A DNA stretch of 64,000 nt from Rurimicrobium sp040387755 (GTDB lineage Bacteria > Bacteroidota > Bacteroidia > Chitinophagales > Chitinophagaceae). Positions 28,368-37,228 of this stretch are shown here, piece by piece. Position numbers and translations under genes: made by a program. Numbering within the stretch: position 1 is the stretch's first letter; the number at the start of each line of letters is the position of its first letter. The DNA is taken from contig JAZKDB010000001.1 of assembly GCA_040387755.1 (NCBI GenBank), positions 186,001-250,000 on the forward strand, in the 5' to 3' direction. Below the pieces are notes generated by a model, which worked only from the letters and a program-made list of their open reading frames with translations, was not told the origin of the DNA and did no database searches.

Positions 28368-28757
28368 ATGGAAAAGCAAAAAAACGCCGTTGGTCGCCGT
28401 AAAGAAGCCGTAGCTCGTGTTTATTTGAGCAAAGGTACCGGAGCCATCACGGTAAACGAAAAAGAATACAAAGCTTATTTCCCGATTATGTATCTCCAGA
28501 ATCAAGTGGAGTTGCCGCTTAAAACTATCGAATCTATCGATGCTTTTGATGTAGTGGTAACTGTTGCTGGTGGCGGTCCAAAAGGTCAGGCTGAGGCGAT
28601 TAAAATGGGTATTGCCCGTGCATTGTGCGAAATGAATCCGGAATATCGCCCTACGTTGAAACACGCAGGATTGATGACCCGTGACCCACGCTCTGTAGAA
28701 CGTAAGAAATTTGGTAAACGTAAAGCACGTCGTAGCTTCCAGTTCTCTAAACGTTAA
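28368..28757 (+). CDS. rpsI: 30S ribosomal protein S9
   Basis: The 129-aa product has the uS9 motifs NAVGRRKEAVARVYLSKGTG, GGGPKGQAEAIKMGIARAL and the C-terminal KFGKRKARRSFQFSKR, whose last Lys-Arg contacts P-site tRNA. It lies 39 bp after rplM and is co-transcribed with it. Confidence 0.97.
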   Translation: MEKQKNAVGRRKEAVARVYLSKGTGAITVNEKEYKAYFPIMYLQNQVELPLKTIESIDAFDVVVTVAGGGPKGQAEAIKMGIARALCEMNPEYRPTLKHAGLMTRDPRSVERKKFGKRKARRSFQFSKR

Positions 28758-28841
28758 TATGGTGCACCATTGCAGCATATTGCGGCGATGGCAAACATTT
28801 TCGAAAAATTATTTTTTAAAACATTACTCAATTATTCCACA

Positions 28842-29765
28842 ATGGAAGAAAATAAAAGCCTACATCAGCAACTTTTGGAAGCAGGCGTTCACTTTGGTCA
28901 CCTGAAAAAGAAATGGAATCCAAAAATGTTGCCTTACATTTTTGCTGAAAAAAATGGTATTCACATCATTGACCTGAACAAAACAATTGAAGGTCTTGAA
29001 GAATCTGCTGCTGCATTAAAAGCTGTCGCTAAAAGCGGTAAGAAAATAATGTTTGTTGCTACCAAAAAACAAGCTAAAGAAATCGTTGCCGAAGCAGCTG
29101 CTTCAGTAAATATGCCTTTCGTTACAGAACGTTGGTTGGGTGGAATGTTAACTAACTTCCAAACGATCCGTAAGAGTGTAAAGAAAATGCAGAGCATCCA
29201 GAAAATGCTGGATGACGGTACTATGGACAGCGTTACTAAGAAAGAGCGTTTGACCCTTAGCCGCAGCAAAGACAAAATGGAAAAAGTATTGGGTGGTATC
29301 TCTCAGATGGGACGTGTACCTGCTGCTTTGTTCATCGTTGATATCAGCCACGAGCACATCGCTCTTGCCGAAGCAAAACGCCTTGGTATTGCAACTTTTG
29401 CAATGGTAGATACCAACTCTGATCCATCAAAAGTTGATTATGCAGTACCATCAAATGATGATGCTACAAAATCAATCGCTATCATCACTAACTATCTGAC
29501 TGCTGCTATCATGGAAGGCTTGCAAGAGCGTACACAGGCAAAAGAAAACGGTGAAGATGAAGCTGCTGATGTAGAAGAAAACAATACACGTGGATTGGAC
29601 ATCAACGAAGATGATGATAAGAGCGAACGCCGCGGTCGTGGTGGTCGTGGACCAGGTGCCGGCGCAGGTCGTGCTCCGGGTGCTGCACGTGGTGGTGCCG
29701 GTCGTCCTGCAGGTGCCGGTCGTGGACCAGGTGGTGGCGGAAGCCGCCCGGGTGGCAGCCGTTAA
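28842..29765 (+). CDS. rpsB: 30S ribosomal protein S2 with Gly/Arg-rich C-terminal tail
   Basis: The start is ATG 28842 (MEENKSLHQQLLEAGVHFGH), as in all uS2 proteins; an in-frame extension upstream has no support. The conserved body includes HFGHLKKKWNPKM, GTKKQ-like ATKKQAKEIV, RWLGGMLTNF and DTNSDPSKVDYAVPSNDDA. The 307-aa chain then continues past the usual end with an acidic linker (about 225-262) and a tail of about 45 residues rich in Gly, Arg, Ala and Pro with RGG/GRG repeats (GRGGRGPGAGAGRAPGAA). RGG tails bind RNA in other proteins; here the role is inference. Confidence 0.95.
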   Translation: MEENKSLHQQLLEAGVHFGHLKKKWNPKMLPYIFAEKNGIHIIDLNKTIEGLEESAAALKAVAKSGKKIMFVATKKQAKEIVAEAAASVNMPFVTERWLGGMLTNFQTIRKSVKKMQSIQKMLDDGTMDSVTKKERLTLSRSKDKMEKVLGGISQMGRVPAALFIVDISHEHIALAEAKRLGIATFAMVDTNSDPSKVDYAVPSNDDATKSIAIITNYLTAAIMEGLQERTQAKENGEDEAADVEENNTRGLDINEDDDKSERRGRGGRGPGAGAGRAPGAARGGAGRPAGAGRGPGGGGSRPGGSR

Positions 29766-29810
29766 TTGTCAGAAGGCATTGTCTTCTCAATCATAACAAT
29801 AATATTACAT

Positions 29811-29842
29811 TATCGAAAGCCTCTGTTATGGGGCTTTCGATA
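29811..29842 (+). terminator. Hairpin between rpsB and tsf
   Basis: An 11-bp perfect stem, TATCGAAAGCC / GGCTTTCGATA, with a 10-nt loop. There is no T run, so it may be a processing or partial termination structure that adjusts the rpsB to tsf ratio rather than a full terminator. Confidence 0.5.
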
Positions 29843-29882
29843 GATTTACACCATCCTATTTTAATAAAAAAACTGAACAAAA

Positions 29883-30722
29883 ATGAGTGTTACAATTACT
29901 GCCTCAGATGTAAACAAATTGCGCCAGATGACTGGTGCAGGTATGATGGATTGCCGTAAAGCGCTTGTAGAAAGCGAAGGCGATTTTGAAAAAGCAATTG
30001 ACTATCTCCGTGCAAAAGGACAAAAAGTAGCTGCAAACCGTAGCGACCGCGATGCAAAAGAAGGTGTGGCGATTGCAAAAGCAAATCCGGATGGTAACTA
30101 TGGTATTATCCTTGTGATCAGTGCCGAAACTGACTTCGTTTCTAAAAACGAAGACTTCATGAACTTTGGTCTTGAAGTAGCTGAATTGGCATTACAAAAT
30201 ATGTCTAATGATATTGACGCAATCAAAGCTTTGCCAATGGCAGGTGCTACAGTTGGCGACAAATTGTTGGAAATGGTGGCTAAGATTGGTGAGAAAATCG
30301 ACATTACCCGCTACGAGCAGGTAAATGCTGATGCCGTTATTCCTTATATCCATGGTAATTACCGCATTGGTGTATTGGTTGGTTTGAACAAAGCAATCAA
30401 CGAAAACGTGGTAACTGCTGGTAAAGACGTAGCAATGCAAATTGCAGCAATGAATCCTTTGGCATTGGACGAAAGCAGCCTTTCTGAAGAAGTGATTGCC
30501 CGTGAAAGAGCAATTGCTATTGAGCAAATTATGGCAGAAGGCAAGCCAGCTGAAATGGCTGAGAAAATTGCTGCCGGTAAATTGAATCGTTTCTTCAAAG
30601 ACAATACTTTGGTACACCAGGCTTTCGTAAAAGACAACAGCAAAACCGTTGCCGAATACGTGAAATCAGTAGAAGCAGGATTGGAAGTGGTAAGTTTCCG
30701 TCGTGTTGCGATTGGTGGATAA
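29883..30722 (+). CDS. tsf: Elongation factor Ts
   Basis: The 279-aa factor exchanges GDP for GTP on EF-Tu. The N-terminal UBA-like region DVNKLRQMTGAGMMDCRKAL and the core motif SAETDFVSKNEDF (TDFV is the EF-Tu-contacting motif) are present, followed by the two dimerisation subdomains typical of the full-length bacterial protein. It follows rpsB as usual and ends at a strong terminator. Confidence 0.97.
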   Translation: MSVTITASDVNKLRQMTGAGMMDCRKALVESEGDFEKAIDYLRAKGQKVAANRSDRDAKEGVAIAKANPDGNYGIILVISAETDFVSKNEDFMNFGLEVAELALQNMSNDIDAIKALPMAGATVGDKLLEMVAKIGEKIDITRYEQVNADAVIPYIHGNYRIGVLVGLNKAINENVVTAGKDVAMQIAAMNPLALDESSLSEEVIARERAIAIEQIMAEGKPAEMAEKIAAGKLNRFFKDNTLVHQAFVKDNSKTVAEYVKSVEAGLEVVSFRRVAIGG

Positions 30723-30748
30723 TTTGGATTAGAAATTTTATTTTTAAG

Positions 30749-30782
30749 ACGGGCAATATCTGATGGTATTGCCCGTTTTTTG
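30749..30782 (+). terminator. Intrinsic terminator of tsf
   Basis: The stem ACGGGCAATA / TATTGCCCGT, with an 8-nt loop, is followed by TTTTTT. Confidence 0.9.
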
Positions 30783-30816
30783 TTTTTCTAAACGTTCTCT
30801 CAACTAACTTGCAGTT

Positions 30817-31488
30817 ATGTTTATCAAAGCAATTTTGTCCATTTGTTTATTAATGAGCTTTTCGGTTGTGCATGCACAACAAGAAAGTTATTTTAGTAAG
30901 CCGGATAAGAATGGGAGAGATAAATTCTTCTATGCAGGAGTAGCTATTGGTATTAATGCGTCGCAAATAGATGGAGATACTTATGCAGGCTTTCATAAAG
31001 CGGGTTTGAATACTGGTATAGTGGCCTTTGTTAAACTAAAACCTAAGTTGCTGGGTAATATTGAATTACTTTATTCTGCCAAAGGAGCAAGAAATGTAAT
31101 GGTATATAATTCACCACAGGTGGGCTCTGTCCCTATTATTTATACCGCTAAGCTGAATTATATTGAAATACCTCTGATGCTGCAATACCAGGTACAGGAC
31201 AGGATTCATTTATCTGCAGGAGCATCCTACAGCAGATTATTTAGTGCCAAAGAAGCTATTGACGAGATTTCTCCCAATACAATAAACAGAAGGGAGCCTA
31301 ATTTTAGACAGGAAGATATTAATGCCCTTATCGCTGTCAGTTATCAATTATCTTACAATCTGTTTGCGCGTGCCCGCTATCAATACTCTCTGACTACCAT
31401 CAGAGATGCCAGTCAGATTCCGGTGGAATTTGGGACCCCTGCACAATTCAATAATTTGTTTGCATTGCAATTCATGCTTTTATTTTAA
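30817..31488 (+). CDS. Outer-membrane beta-barrel protein (porin family)
   Basis: The 223-aa product has a signal peptide ending VVHAQQ (about 1-21) and then about eight alternating amphipathic strands, such as FFYAGVAIGINASQI, IELLYSAKG, LNYIEIPLMLQYQV, IHLSAGASYSRLFS and NLFARARYQYSLT. It ends in FALQFMLLF with a terminal Phe. This is the PorT/OMP_b-brl_2 family. The ligand or role is unknown. It lies 9 bp before the Nif3-like gene, so some read-through is likely. Confidence 0.82.
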   Translation: MFIKAILSICLLMSFSVVHAQQESYFSKPDKNGRDKFFYAGVAIGINASQIDGDTYAGFHKAGLNTGIVAFVKLKPKLLGNIELLYSAKGARNVMVYNSPQVGSVPIIYTAKLNYIEIPLMLQYQVQDRIHLSAGASYSRLFSAKEAIDEISPNTINRREPNFRQEDINALIAVSYQLSYNLFARARYQYSLTTIRDASQIPVEFGTPAQFNNLFALQFMLLF

Positions 31489-31497
31489 TTTCCCCAA

Positions 31498-32595
31498 ATG
31501 AAAATTGCACAAGTCCTTTCATTTTTCGAAGAAATTGCCCCCATTCAATATCAGGAATCTTATGATAACTGTGGACTTCAGGTAGGTAATGCTGCCGATG
31601 AGGTTACAGGCGCTTTATTGACTCTTGATGTGACTGAGGCAGTGTTGGATGAAGCCATTGAAAAAGGATGTAATTTAATCATTGCACATCATCCCGTTAT
31701 TTTTTCCGGACTTAAAAATCTGACTGGACGCAATTATGTACAGCGGATTGTACAAAAGGCGATTAAAAATGACCTTAATATTCTGGCGGTACACACCAAC
31801 CTTGATAATATGCGCAATGGCGTCAACGAACGTATTGCTGCAAAATTAGGCCTTGTGGACACCCAAATACTTGCACCCGTTTCGGATAATTTGCTGAAAC
31901 TCGTTACTTATGTACCCAAGGAACAGGCAGTTCAACTTCGCGATGCTTTATTTGCGGCAGGAGCCGGGAGTATTGGCCATTATAGTGAGTGTAGTTTTAG
32001 TGTGGAAGGCACCGGGACTTTCAAAGGAGACATCACAACCAATCCTTTCATTGGAGAAGCAGGTGGGAAAAGGGAAGAAGTGGCTGAAAAGCGATTGGAA
32101 TTGATTGTGCCATCTTATTTAAGAAGTAAGGTAGAGAAGGCTCTGAAGTCGACTCATCCTTATGAAGAAGTGGCTTTTGATTGGCTGTCTCTGCTGAATC
32201 AAAACCATGAAATTGGTGCGGGTTTGGTGGGTGAATTGGCGGAGCCTATGGATGAGCTTTCATTTCTGAAGATGTTGAAAATCAATATGAAATCTCAAGT
32301 AGTACGCCATACCGAACTGTTGAATAAACCCATCAAAAGGGTAGCGCTTTGTGGTGGTTCAGGCAGCTTTTTGCTTAAGAATGCAATTGCCGCAAAAGCA
32401 GATGTATTTGTAAGTGCAGATTTTAAGTATCATCAGTTTTTTGACGCCGAAGGGAAGATTGTTATTGCAGACATCGGGCATTACGAAACCGAGCAATTTA
32501 CGGTAGAAATATTTGATGTTTTACTTAAGAAAAAAAATGTTACCTTCGCCGTTCTTTTATCGACATTGGATACCAACCCAATTAAATATTTATAA
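31498..32595 (+). CDS. Nif3-like dinuclear metal-centre hexameric protein (GTP cyclohydrolase I type 2/YbgI family)
   Basis: The 365-aa chain has the two Nif3/YbgI halves, with the metal ligands in IIAHHPVIFSGLK, VHTNLDN and near the end in VSADFKYHQFFDAEG, IADIGHYETEQ. Between them (about 130-230) lies the CutA-like/YqfO insert (TYVPKEQAVQLRDALFAAG to HPYEEVAFDW). Members form toroidal hexamers with a dinuclear metal site. The exact substrate is uncertain. Bacteroidota genomes commonly place it next to the zinc-ribbon coiled-coil gene, as here (6-bp gap). Confidence 0.92.
   Translation: MKIAQVLSFFEEIAPIQYQESYDNCGLQVGNAADEVTGALLTLDVTEAVLDEAIEKGCNLIIAHHPVIFSGLKNLTGRNYVQRIVQKAIKNDLNILAVHTNLDNMRNGVNERIAAKLGLVDTQILAPVSDNLLKLVTYVPKEQAVQLRDALFAAGAGSIGHYSECSFSVEGTGTFKGDITTNPFIGEAGGKREEVAEKRLELIVPSYLRSKVEKALKSTHPYEEVAFDWLSLLNQNHEIGAGLVGELAEPMDELSFLKMLKINMKSQVVRHTELLNKPIKRVALCGGSGSFLLKNAIAAKADVFVSADFKYHQFFDAEGKIVIADIGHYETEQFTVEIFDVLLKKKNVTFAVLLSTLDTNPIKYL
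32541..32548 (+). promoter_or_regulatory. Possible internal promoter for the zinc-ribbon gene
   Basis: TACCTTCGCCGTTC, inside the 3' end of the Nif3-like gene and 54 bp before the next start, matches the -7 elements upstream of clpX and tig almost exactly. The -33 element is unclear. Confidence 0.4.
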
Positions 32596-32601
32596 TTCAA
32601 T

Positions 32602-33357
32602 ATGGCAACAGTCAAAGATTTTTCAATCGAAGAAAAATTGAAAGCAGTACTTACACTGCAAAAAATTGATTCAAAAATAGATGAAATCAAAACACTTAAA
32701 GGCGAATTGCCTATGGAAGTGAATGATTTGGAAGATGAAATCGCCGGATTGCAAACACGTATTGCCAATATCGACACTGATATTGAAAACATCAACAACT
32801 ATATTGCACAGCGTACAGACGCAAAGAAAGAAGCTGTTGCATTGAGCAAAAAATACGAAAAACAACAGGATAACGTAAAAAACAATCGTGAATTCGAAGC
32901 CTTGACCAAAGAAATCGAAATGCAGGAATTGGAAGCTAAGTTGTGCGATAAGCATATCAAAGATGCTAATTTCGAATTGAAAGAACGTATGGCTGCTCGT
33001 ACTGTTACTGAAGAAAAAGTAGCTGTGGTTGAAGATACTTTGAAAGCAAAAAAGAAAGAGCTGGAGAAAATTATCGTTGAGACCGAAAAAGAAGAGAAAA
33101 TTTTAAACAAGCAATCTGCTGAAGCTAAAGAAAAGGTAGATGAGCGTTTATTAATGGCTTACGACCGCATTCGCGGAAGTTACTCCAACGGTTTGGCTGT
33201 AGTGCCTATTCATCGCGACTCTTGTGGTGGTTGCTTTAATGTTATTCCTCCTCAGCGCCAGTCCGAAATTCGTCAACATAAAAAAATTATTGTTTGCGAA
33301 CATTGTGGACGTGTATTGGTTGACTCTGAGTTGGACGAACATACAAAAGTGAAGTAG
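32602..33357 (+). CDS. Zinc-ribbon coiled-coil protein (C4-type, DUF164-like)
   Basis: The 251-aa protein is a long antiparallel coiled coil (residues about 10-190; heptad-rich, Lys/Glu/Leu) with a C-terminal C4 zinc ribbon: SCGGCFNVIPPQRQSEIR and IVCEHCGRVLV. The motif VPIHRDSCGGC precedes the ribbon. Proteins of this type are thought to bind nucleic acids, but the function is not established. It is co-located with the Nif3-like gene and terminated by a strong hairpin before clpX. Confidence 0.85.
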   Translation: MATVKDFSIEEKLKAVLTLQKIDSKIDEIKTLKGELPMEVNDLEDEIAGLQTRIANIDTDIENINNYIAQRTDAKKEAVALSKKYEKQQDNVKNNREFEALTKEIEMQELEAKLCDKHIKDANFELKERMAARTVTEEKVAVVEDTLKAKKKELEKIIVETEKEEKILNKQSAEAKEKVDERLLMAYDRIRGSYSNGLAVVPIHRDSCGGCFNVIPPQRQSEIRQHKKIIVCEHCGRVLVDSELDEHTKVK

Positions 33358-33380
33358 TCGTTTTTTGAACATATTTTATA

Positions 33381-33414
33381 AAAGCCCTGAAACAATTGTT
33401 TCGGGGCTTTTTCA
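33381..33414 (+). terminator. Intrinsic terminator after the zinc-ribbon gene
   Basis: A 15-bp stem, AAAGCCCTGAAACAA / TTGTTTCGGGGCTTT (with a G-T pair), is followed by T residues. Confidence 0.88.
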
Positions 33415-33463
33415 TTATTTTAATTTTGACAAATCCTGCTCTGTACTGTAGCCCGAATAATTG

Positions 33464-33471
33464 TACCTTCG
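33464..33471 (+). promoter_or_regulatory. Candidate -7 element of clpX
   Basis: TACCTTCGCCCTTCAAT lies 26 bp before the clpX ATG. It closely resembles the element upstream of tig (TACCTTCGCGCTTCAAAT). No good -33 box is seen at the proper spacing. Confidence 0.45.
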
Positions 33472-33497
33472 CCCTTCAATTTTTTGAAGAGAACATA

Positions 33498-34754
33498 ATG
33501 GCAAAAAAAACGGATCAGAAGTGTAGTATCTGCGGCAGGCCCGAGAAAGAAGTAAATGTATTATTTACCGGGATGGATGGCAATATCTGCGACGCCTGTA
33601 TTGAGAATGCATATCATATTTTGCAGGAGACAATGGGTAGCGATAAGGCAAAATCTGCTGTTCAAAAGACTCAGAGTGAATTTGCAAAGCATAAATTATA
33701 TAAACCCAAAGAGATTAAGGCATTCCTCGACCAATATGTGATAGGGCAGGACGAAGCCAAGAAGGTGATGTCTGTAGCAATGTACAATCATTACAAGCGC
33801 TTGATGCATCCACCACAGGATGATGTAGAGATTGAAAAATCAAATATTATAATGGTTGGGGAAACGGGTACCGGCAAAACTCTTTTGGCCAAGTCAATGG
33901 CTCGTTTGCTACAATTGCCATTTGCTGTAGTAGATGCCACTGTTTTTACGCAGGCAGGTTATGTAGGGGAAGATGTTGAAAGCATTTTATCCCGCTTGTT
34001 ACAAAGCTGTAATTACGATGTGGCTGCAGCTGAGCGTGGAATTGTCTATATTGATGAAATTGATAAAATAGGCCGTAAAGGGGATAATCCTTCTATCACC
34101 CGTGATGTGAGCGGTGAAGGTGTGCAACAGTCTTTATTGAAGTTATTAGAAGGAAGCGATGTTCTCGTTCCACCTGAAGGCGGACGTAAGCACCCTGATC
34201 AGAAAATGGTGAAAGTAAACACTCAAAATATCCTTTTTATTTGTGCAGGTGCTTTTGAGGGGATTGACAAAATGATTTCACGAAGAGTACAGACTTCCTC
34301 CATAGGCTATAATGCAATCAAGACAGGTAATGAGTTGGATCGTGCAAATCTGCTGCAATATGTCAATGCGCAGGACTTGCGCAGCTTTGGCTTAATACCA
34401 GAGCTTTTGGGGCGTTTGCCAATTGTAACATACCTCAATCCCCTTGATAAAGAAGCCCTTAAACGTATCCTTACTGAGCCTAAGAATGCACTCATCAAGC
34501 AATATACGCGCTTGTTTGAACTGGAGGATATTAAACTGACGGTAACGGAAGAGGCGCTGGAATATATGGTGGATAAAGCGATAGAATTTAAGCTGGGTGG
34601 GCGTGGACTCCGTGCTATCTGCGAAATGATATTGACAGATGCTATGTTTGAGATGCCTTCGCAGGAAATAAAAGACAATATATTTGTACTGGATAAAGAT
34701 TACGCCATGCAAAAACTAGAAAAGTCTAAACTGGGGCTGATTTCAGCAGCCTAA
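33498..34754 (+). CDS. clpX: ATP-dependent Clp protease ATP-binding subunit ClpX
   Basis: The 418-aa unfoldase starts at ATG 33498 (MAKKTDQKCSICGRP). The N-terminal C4 zinc-binding domain (CSICGRP and ICDACIENA) selects substrates. The AAA+ core has Walker A GETGTGKT, the pore loop GYVGEDVES, Walker B IVYIDEIDKI, and LLGRLPIVTYLNPL with the arginine finger. The C-terminal small domain contains FKLGGRGLRAICE. ClpX feeds unfolded substrates to ClpP, whose gene is not in this window. A longer upstream in-frame start falls in the preceding terminator. Confidence 0.97.
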   Translation: MAKKTDQKCSICGRPEKEVNVLFTGMDGNICDACIENAYHILQETMGSDKAKSAVQKTQSEFAKHKLYKPKEIKAFLDQYVIGQDEAKKVMSVAMYNHYKRLMHPPQDDVEIEKSNIIMVGETGTGKTLLAKSMARLLQLPFAVVDATVFTQAGYVGEDVESILSRLLQSCNYDVAAAERGIVYIDEIDKIGRKGDNPSITRDVSGEGVQQSLLKLLEGSDVLVPPEGGRKHPDQKMVKVNTQNILFICAGAFEGIDKMISRRVQTSSIGYNAIKTGNELDRANLLQYVNAQDLRSFGLIPELLGRLPIVTYLNPLDKEALKRILTEPKNALIKQYTRLFELEDIKLTVTEEALEYMVDKAIEFKLGGRGLRAICEMILTDAMFEMPSQEIKDNIFVLDKDYAMQKLEKSKLGLISAA

Positions 34755-34780
34755 AACGATTCATTAAAAAAAATAGAACA

Positions 34781-34957
34781 ATGGAAGATTTAATTAAAAA
34801 GCTAACCGAAAGTGCCGGTATTAATGAAGAACAAGCGGCCAAAGCTATTGAGACAGTAGTTAATTTTATCAAAGAAAAATTGCCACCAATGATGCATGGT
34901 GTAGTAGACAATTTTATTGGTAGCGGCAACGATGCCACCGATGATGGTATATTGTAA
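34781..34957 (+). CDS. Small helical protein (58 aa) of unknown function
   Basis: ATG 34781 to TAA 34957 encodes a 58-aa protein with an amphipathic helical pattern, MEDLIKKLTESAGINEEQA then ETVVNFIKEKLPPMMHGV, and an acidic C-terminus. It resembles the small DUF2267/DUF937-like helical proteins common in Bacteroidota (MxxLIxxVxxxxGISEEQAxxA). It sits 26 bp after clpX and is followed at once by an intrinsic terminator, which supports it being a real gene in the clpX transcript. Confidence 0.7.
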   Translation: MEDLIKKLTESAGINEEQAAKAIETVVNFIKEKLPPMMHGVVDNFIGSGNDATDDGIL

Positions 34958-34981
34958 TACCGAAATCTGATTTTTATACGG

Positions 34982-35018
34982 TACCCAATTCGTCTTTTCG
35001 GATTGGGTATTTTTTTTT
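34982..35018 (+). terminator. Intrinsic terminator after clpX and the 58-aa gene
   Basis: The stem TACCCAATTCG / CGGATTGGGTA (one G-T pair), loop TCTTTT, is followed by nine T. Confidence 0.9.
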
Positions 35019-35258
35019 GAATGACTGTAACTGTGATTATTTTAGTTTGTATTTGAATAGTAATTTTTGCATATTTATAATTAGATGTATGAAAATAATT
35101 GCCTTTACAAAAATTAGTGATACATTTGCGGAATCGCTTAGTATTTATTTTGCATACAAATTAATTTTAAATTTATCAAATAGATATTTGGATTAGTATT
35201 GAAAATAATTTTTTAAGTTGTAAATCAACCAATAACATAACCAATATATATATATTAA
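35019..35258. other. AT-rich intergenic region before the LamG gene
   Basis: Very AT-rich (with TATATATATA just before the start codon). It presumably holds the promoter of the LamG protein, but I find no convincing TTTG/TAnnTTTG pair and no open frame. Confidence 0.5.
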
Positions 35259-37124
35259 ATGAAAAGAGTAATATTTGCTCTGGCTATTTTGGCATGTATC
35301 AATGTCAAAGCCCAAAGTAACTTTGCCCTAAATTTCGATGGGGTAAATCAGACTGTGAGTATTGGAAATCCTGTTGCAACAGGTTCTTCGTATACCAAAG
35401 AGGCTTGGGTTTATGCTACTAGTGTTTCAGGGGCACATAATGTGATATCTTCATTAAATGCACCTTTTTGGATTGATGCAGGTACATTGAGTGCCGGACA
35501 CGCAGGTAGCTTTTCTTTGGTAACAGATGCTGGCTTATTCCCTTTAAATATTTGGGTACATGTGGCAGTGACTTATGACGATGCAAGCACCACAATGAGG
35601 CTTTATCGGGATGGAGTATTGGTGAATACGAATACCAGCGTGCCATCATATACTACCGAGGCAACTTATGTAGCTTCTCTTCAGGGTTCTACAAGTTTTT
35701 TTGAAGGAAATATCGATGAGGCCAGAATATGGAGCATTCCATTGACTCAAAGCCAAATCAAACAACTAATATTTCGTGGTCCTGCTAAAACTACTCCTGG
35801 ATTATCCCGTCTTTATAAATTTAATGAAGGTTCAGGTTCAATATTGATTGACTCTACAGGTACAGCCGATGGTACTTTGATTAATAGCCCTCTTTGGGTA
35901 GCATCGCCTGTGGAAGGCAACCTGAATTCCTTGCACTTTGATGGTGCAGACGACAATGTTGTTATTCCTAATACCGTTAGTGGTGATTTTACAGTGGAAT
36001 ATTGGATGAATACCACTTCTACCGGTGGTAGTGGTGATTGGTATAATGGAAATGGTATTGTAGACGCAGAAGTGGGCGGAGGAACAGAGGATTGGGGTAC
36101 ATCATTAAACGGCAATTTGCTTTCTTTTGGTATCGGCAATCCGGATCTTACCATTTATTCTACCAGCGATGTTAATACGGGTAGCTGGGTGCATGTTGCT
36201 GCTAGTTGGGATCAAAGCACAGGAGACATGTCTTTGTATATTAATGGCGTACTTGAGGCAACCGGAACAAGTGTTACTACGGCTGCCCGAACAGCACCAC
36301 CAAGAATTACCCTCGGTCAGTTGCAAACAGATATTAATTTTTACGAAGGTGCAATAGATGAGCTTAGGATATGGGATGTAGTACGCAGTGGAAGTGAAAT
36401 TTCCGCTAATATGAACAGTGAAATAAATCCTGCTGCTGAAACAAATTTAGTTGCTTATTACAGTTTCAATCAGGGAATTACTGCTGGTACCAATACTGAT
36501 TTGCTGACCTTGATGGACATGAAAAGTACCAATAATGGTACATTGAGCAACTTTGCAATGAGTGGTGGTACTTCTAATTTTATTGCCCAATTTGCGAGTA
36601 TAACACCCTTGCCTCTGGTATGGTTGAGTTATTCAGTACAAAAACAAAACGTTACTGCTTTATTGAATTGGACAACCTCAGCAGAAAAGAATACGAAAGA
36701 CTTTACGGTGAAGCATAGCACCGACGGCGTTATCTGGAATGATATTGCTACACTTAAGGCTATTGGAAATATAAATGAAGTTGTGAACAGTTATAGCTAT
36801 GTTCATCAAAACCCTGTTGCCGGAATGAATTATTATAGGGTTCTACAAACCGATAAGGATGGTAAAATGTCATTCAGTCCGACAAAAACACTTTATTTCG
36901 ACAAGTTAATCAGGAGTTTTGCTGTCAATAATCCCGTAGTTGATGGTAGGATAGCGTTTAATGTTGCTGATGAATCTGAAATACGCCTTTATAATATTGA
37001 AGGAAAATTATTACATAAAAATATTGCAAAGCCAGGTATGTCAATTATCGATGTTCAAAATTATGTTCCCGGTATCTATTTTCTGAAAGTAAATGACCAT
37101 ACCGAGAAGATCTCTATACAATAA
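35259..37124 (+). CDS. T9SS-secreted protein with two LamG/concanavalin-like domains
   Basis: The 621-aa protein has a signal peptide (1-18, INVKAQ) and two LamG-like jelly-roll domains: about 22-165 (NFALNFDGVNQTVSIG to FFEGNIDEARIWSIPLT) and about 222-400 (LNSLHFDGADDNVVIPN to FYEGAIDELRIWDVVRS). A fibronectin-like stretch follows (VTALLNWTTSAEKNTKDFTVKHSTDG). The C-terminal sorting domain (FAVNNPVVDGRIAF to GIYFLKVNDHTEKISIQ) is of the T9SS type A. LamG domains typically bind glycans or proteins, so an extracellular binding role is likely. Confidence 0.9.
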   Translation: MKRVIFALAILACINVKAQSNFALNFDGVNQTVSIGNPVATGSSYTKEAWVYATSVSGAHNVISSLNAPFWIDAGTLSAGHAGSFSLVTDAGLFPLNIWVHVAVTYDDASTTMRLYRDGVLVNTNTSVPSYTTEATYVASLQGSTSFFEGNIDEARIWSIPLTQSQIKQLIFRGPAKTTPGLSRLYKFNEGSGSILIDSTGTADGTLINSPLWVASPVEGNLNSLHFDGADDNVVIPNTVSGDFTVEYWMNTTSTGGSGDWYNGNGIVDAEVGGGTEDWGTSLNGNLLSFGIGNPDLTIYSTSDVNTGSWVHVAASWDQSTGDMSLYINGVLEATGTSVTTAARTAPPRITLGQLQTDINFYEGAIDELRIWDVVRSGSEISANMNSEINPAAETNLVAYYSFNQGITAGTNTDLLTLMDMKSTNNGTLSNFAMSGGTSNFIAQFASITPLPLVWLSYSVQKQNVTALLNWTTSAEKNTKDFTVKHSTDGVIWNDIATLKAIGNINEVVNSYSYVHQNPVAGMNYYRVLQTDKDGKMSFSPTKTLYFDKLIRSFAVNNPVVDGRIAFNVADESEIRLYNIEGKLLHKNIAKPGMSIIDVQNYVPGIYFLKVNDHTEKISIQ

Positions 37125-37167
37125 TCTCAAAATTGACAGGGTTTAAATTCCCTTGGATGGAATGAAA

Positions 37168-37204
37168 AAAGATGCCGCTGACTATCCAAGTTAGCGGCAT
37201 CTTT
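37168..37204. terminator. Bidirectional intrinsic terminator
   Basis: The stem AAAGATGCCGCT / AGCGGCATCTTT, with a 13-nt loop, lies between the LamG gene (plus) and apaG (minus) and can serve both. Confidence 0.85.
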
Positions 37205-37228
37205 ATGAACAGTTTAAAAGGTTAAATT

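Noticed and set aside
28759..28770. ATGGTGCACCAT palindrome between rpsI and rpsB as a ribosomal-protein leader
   Set aside because: A 12-bp palindrome without loop or supporting second structure; not enough to call an S2-binding leader.
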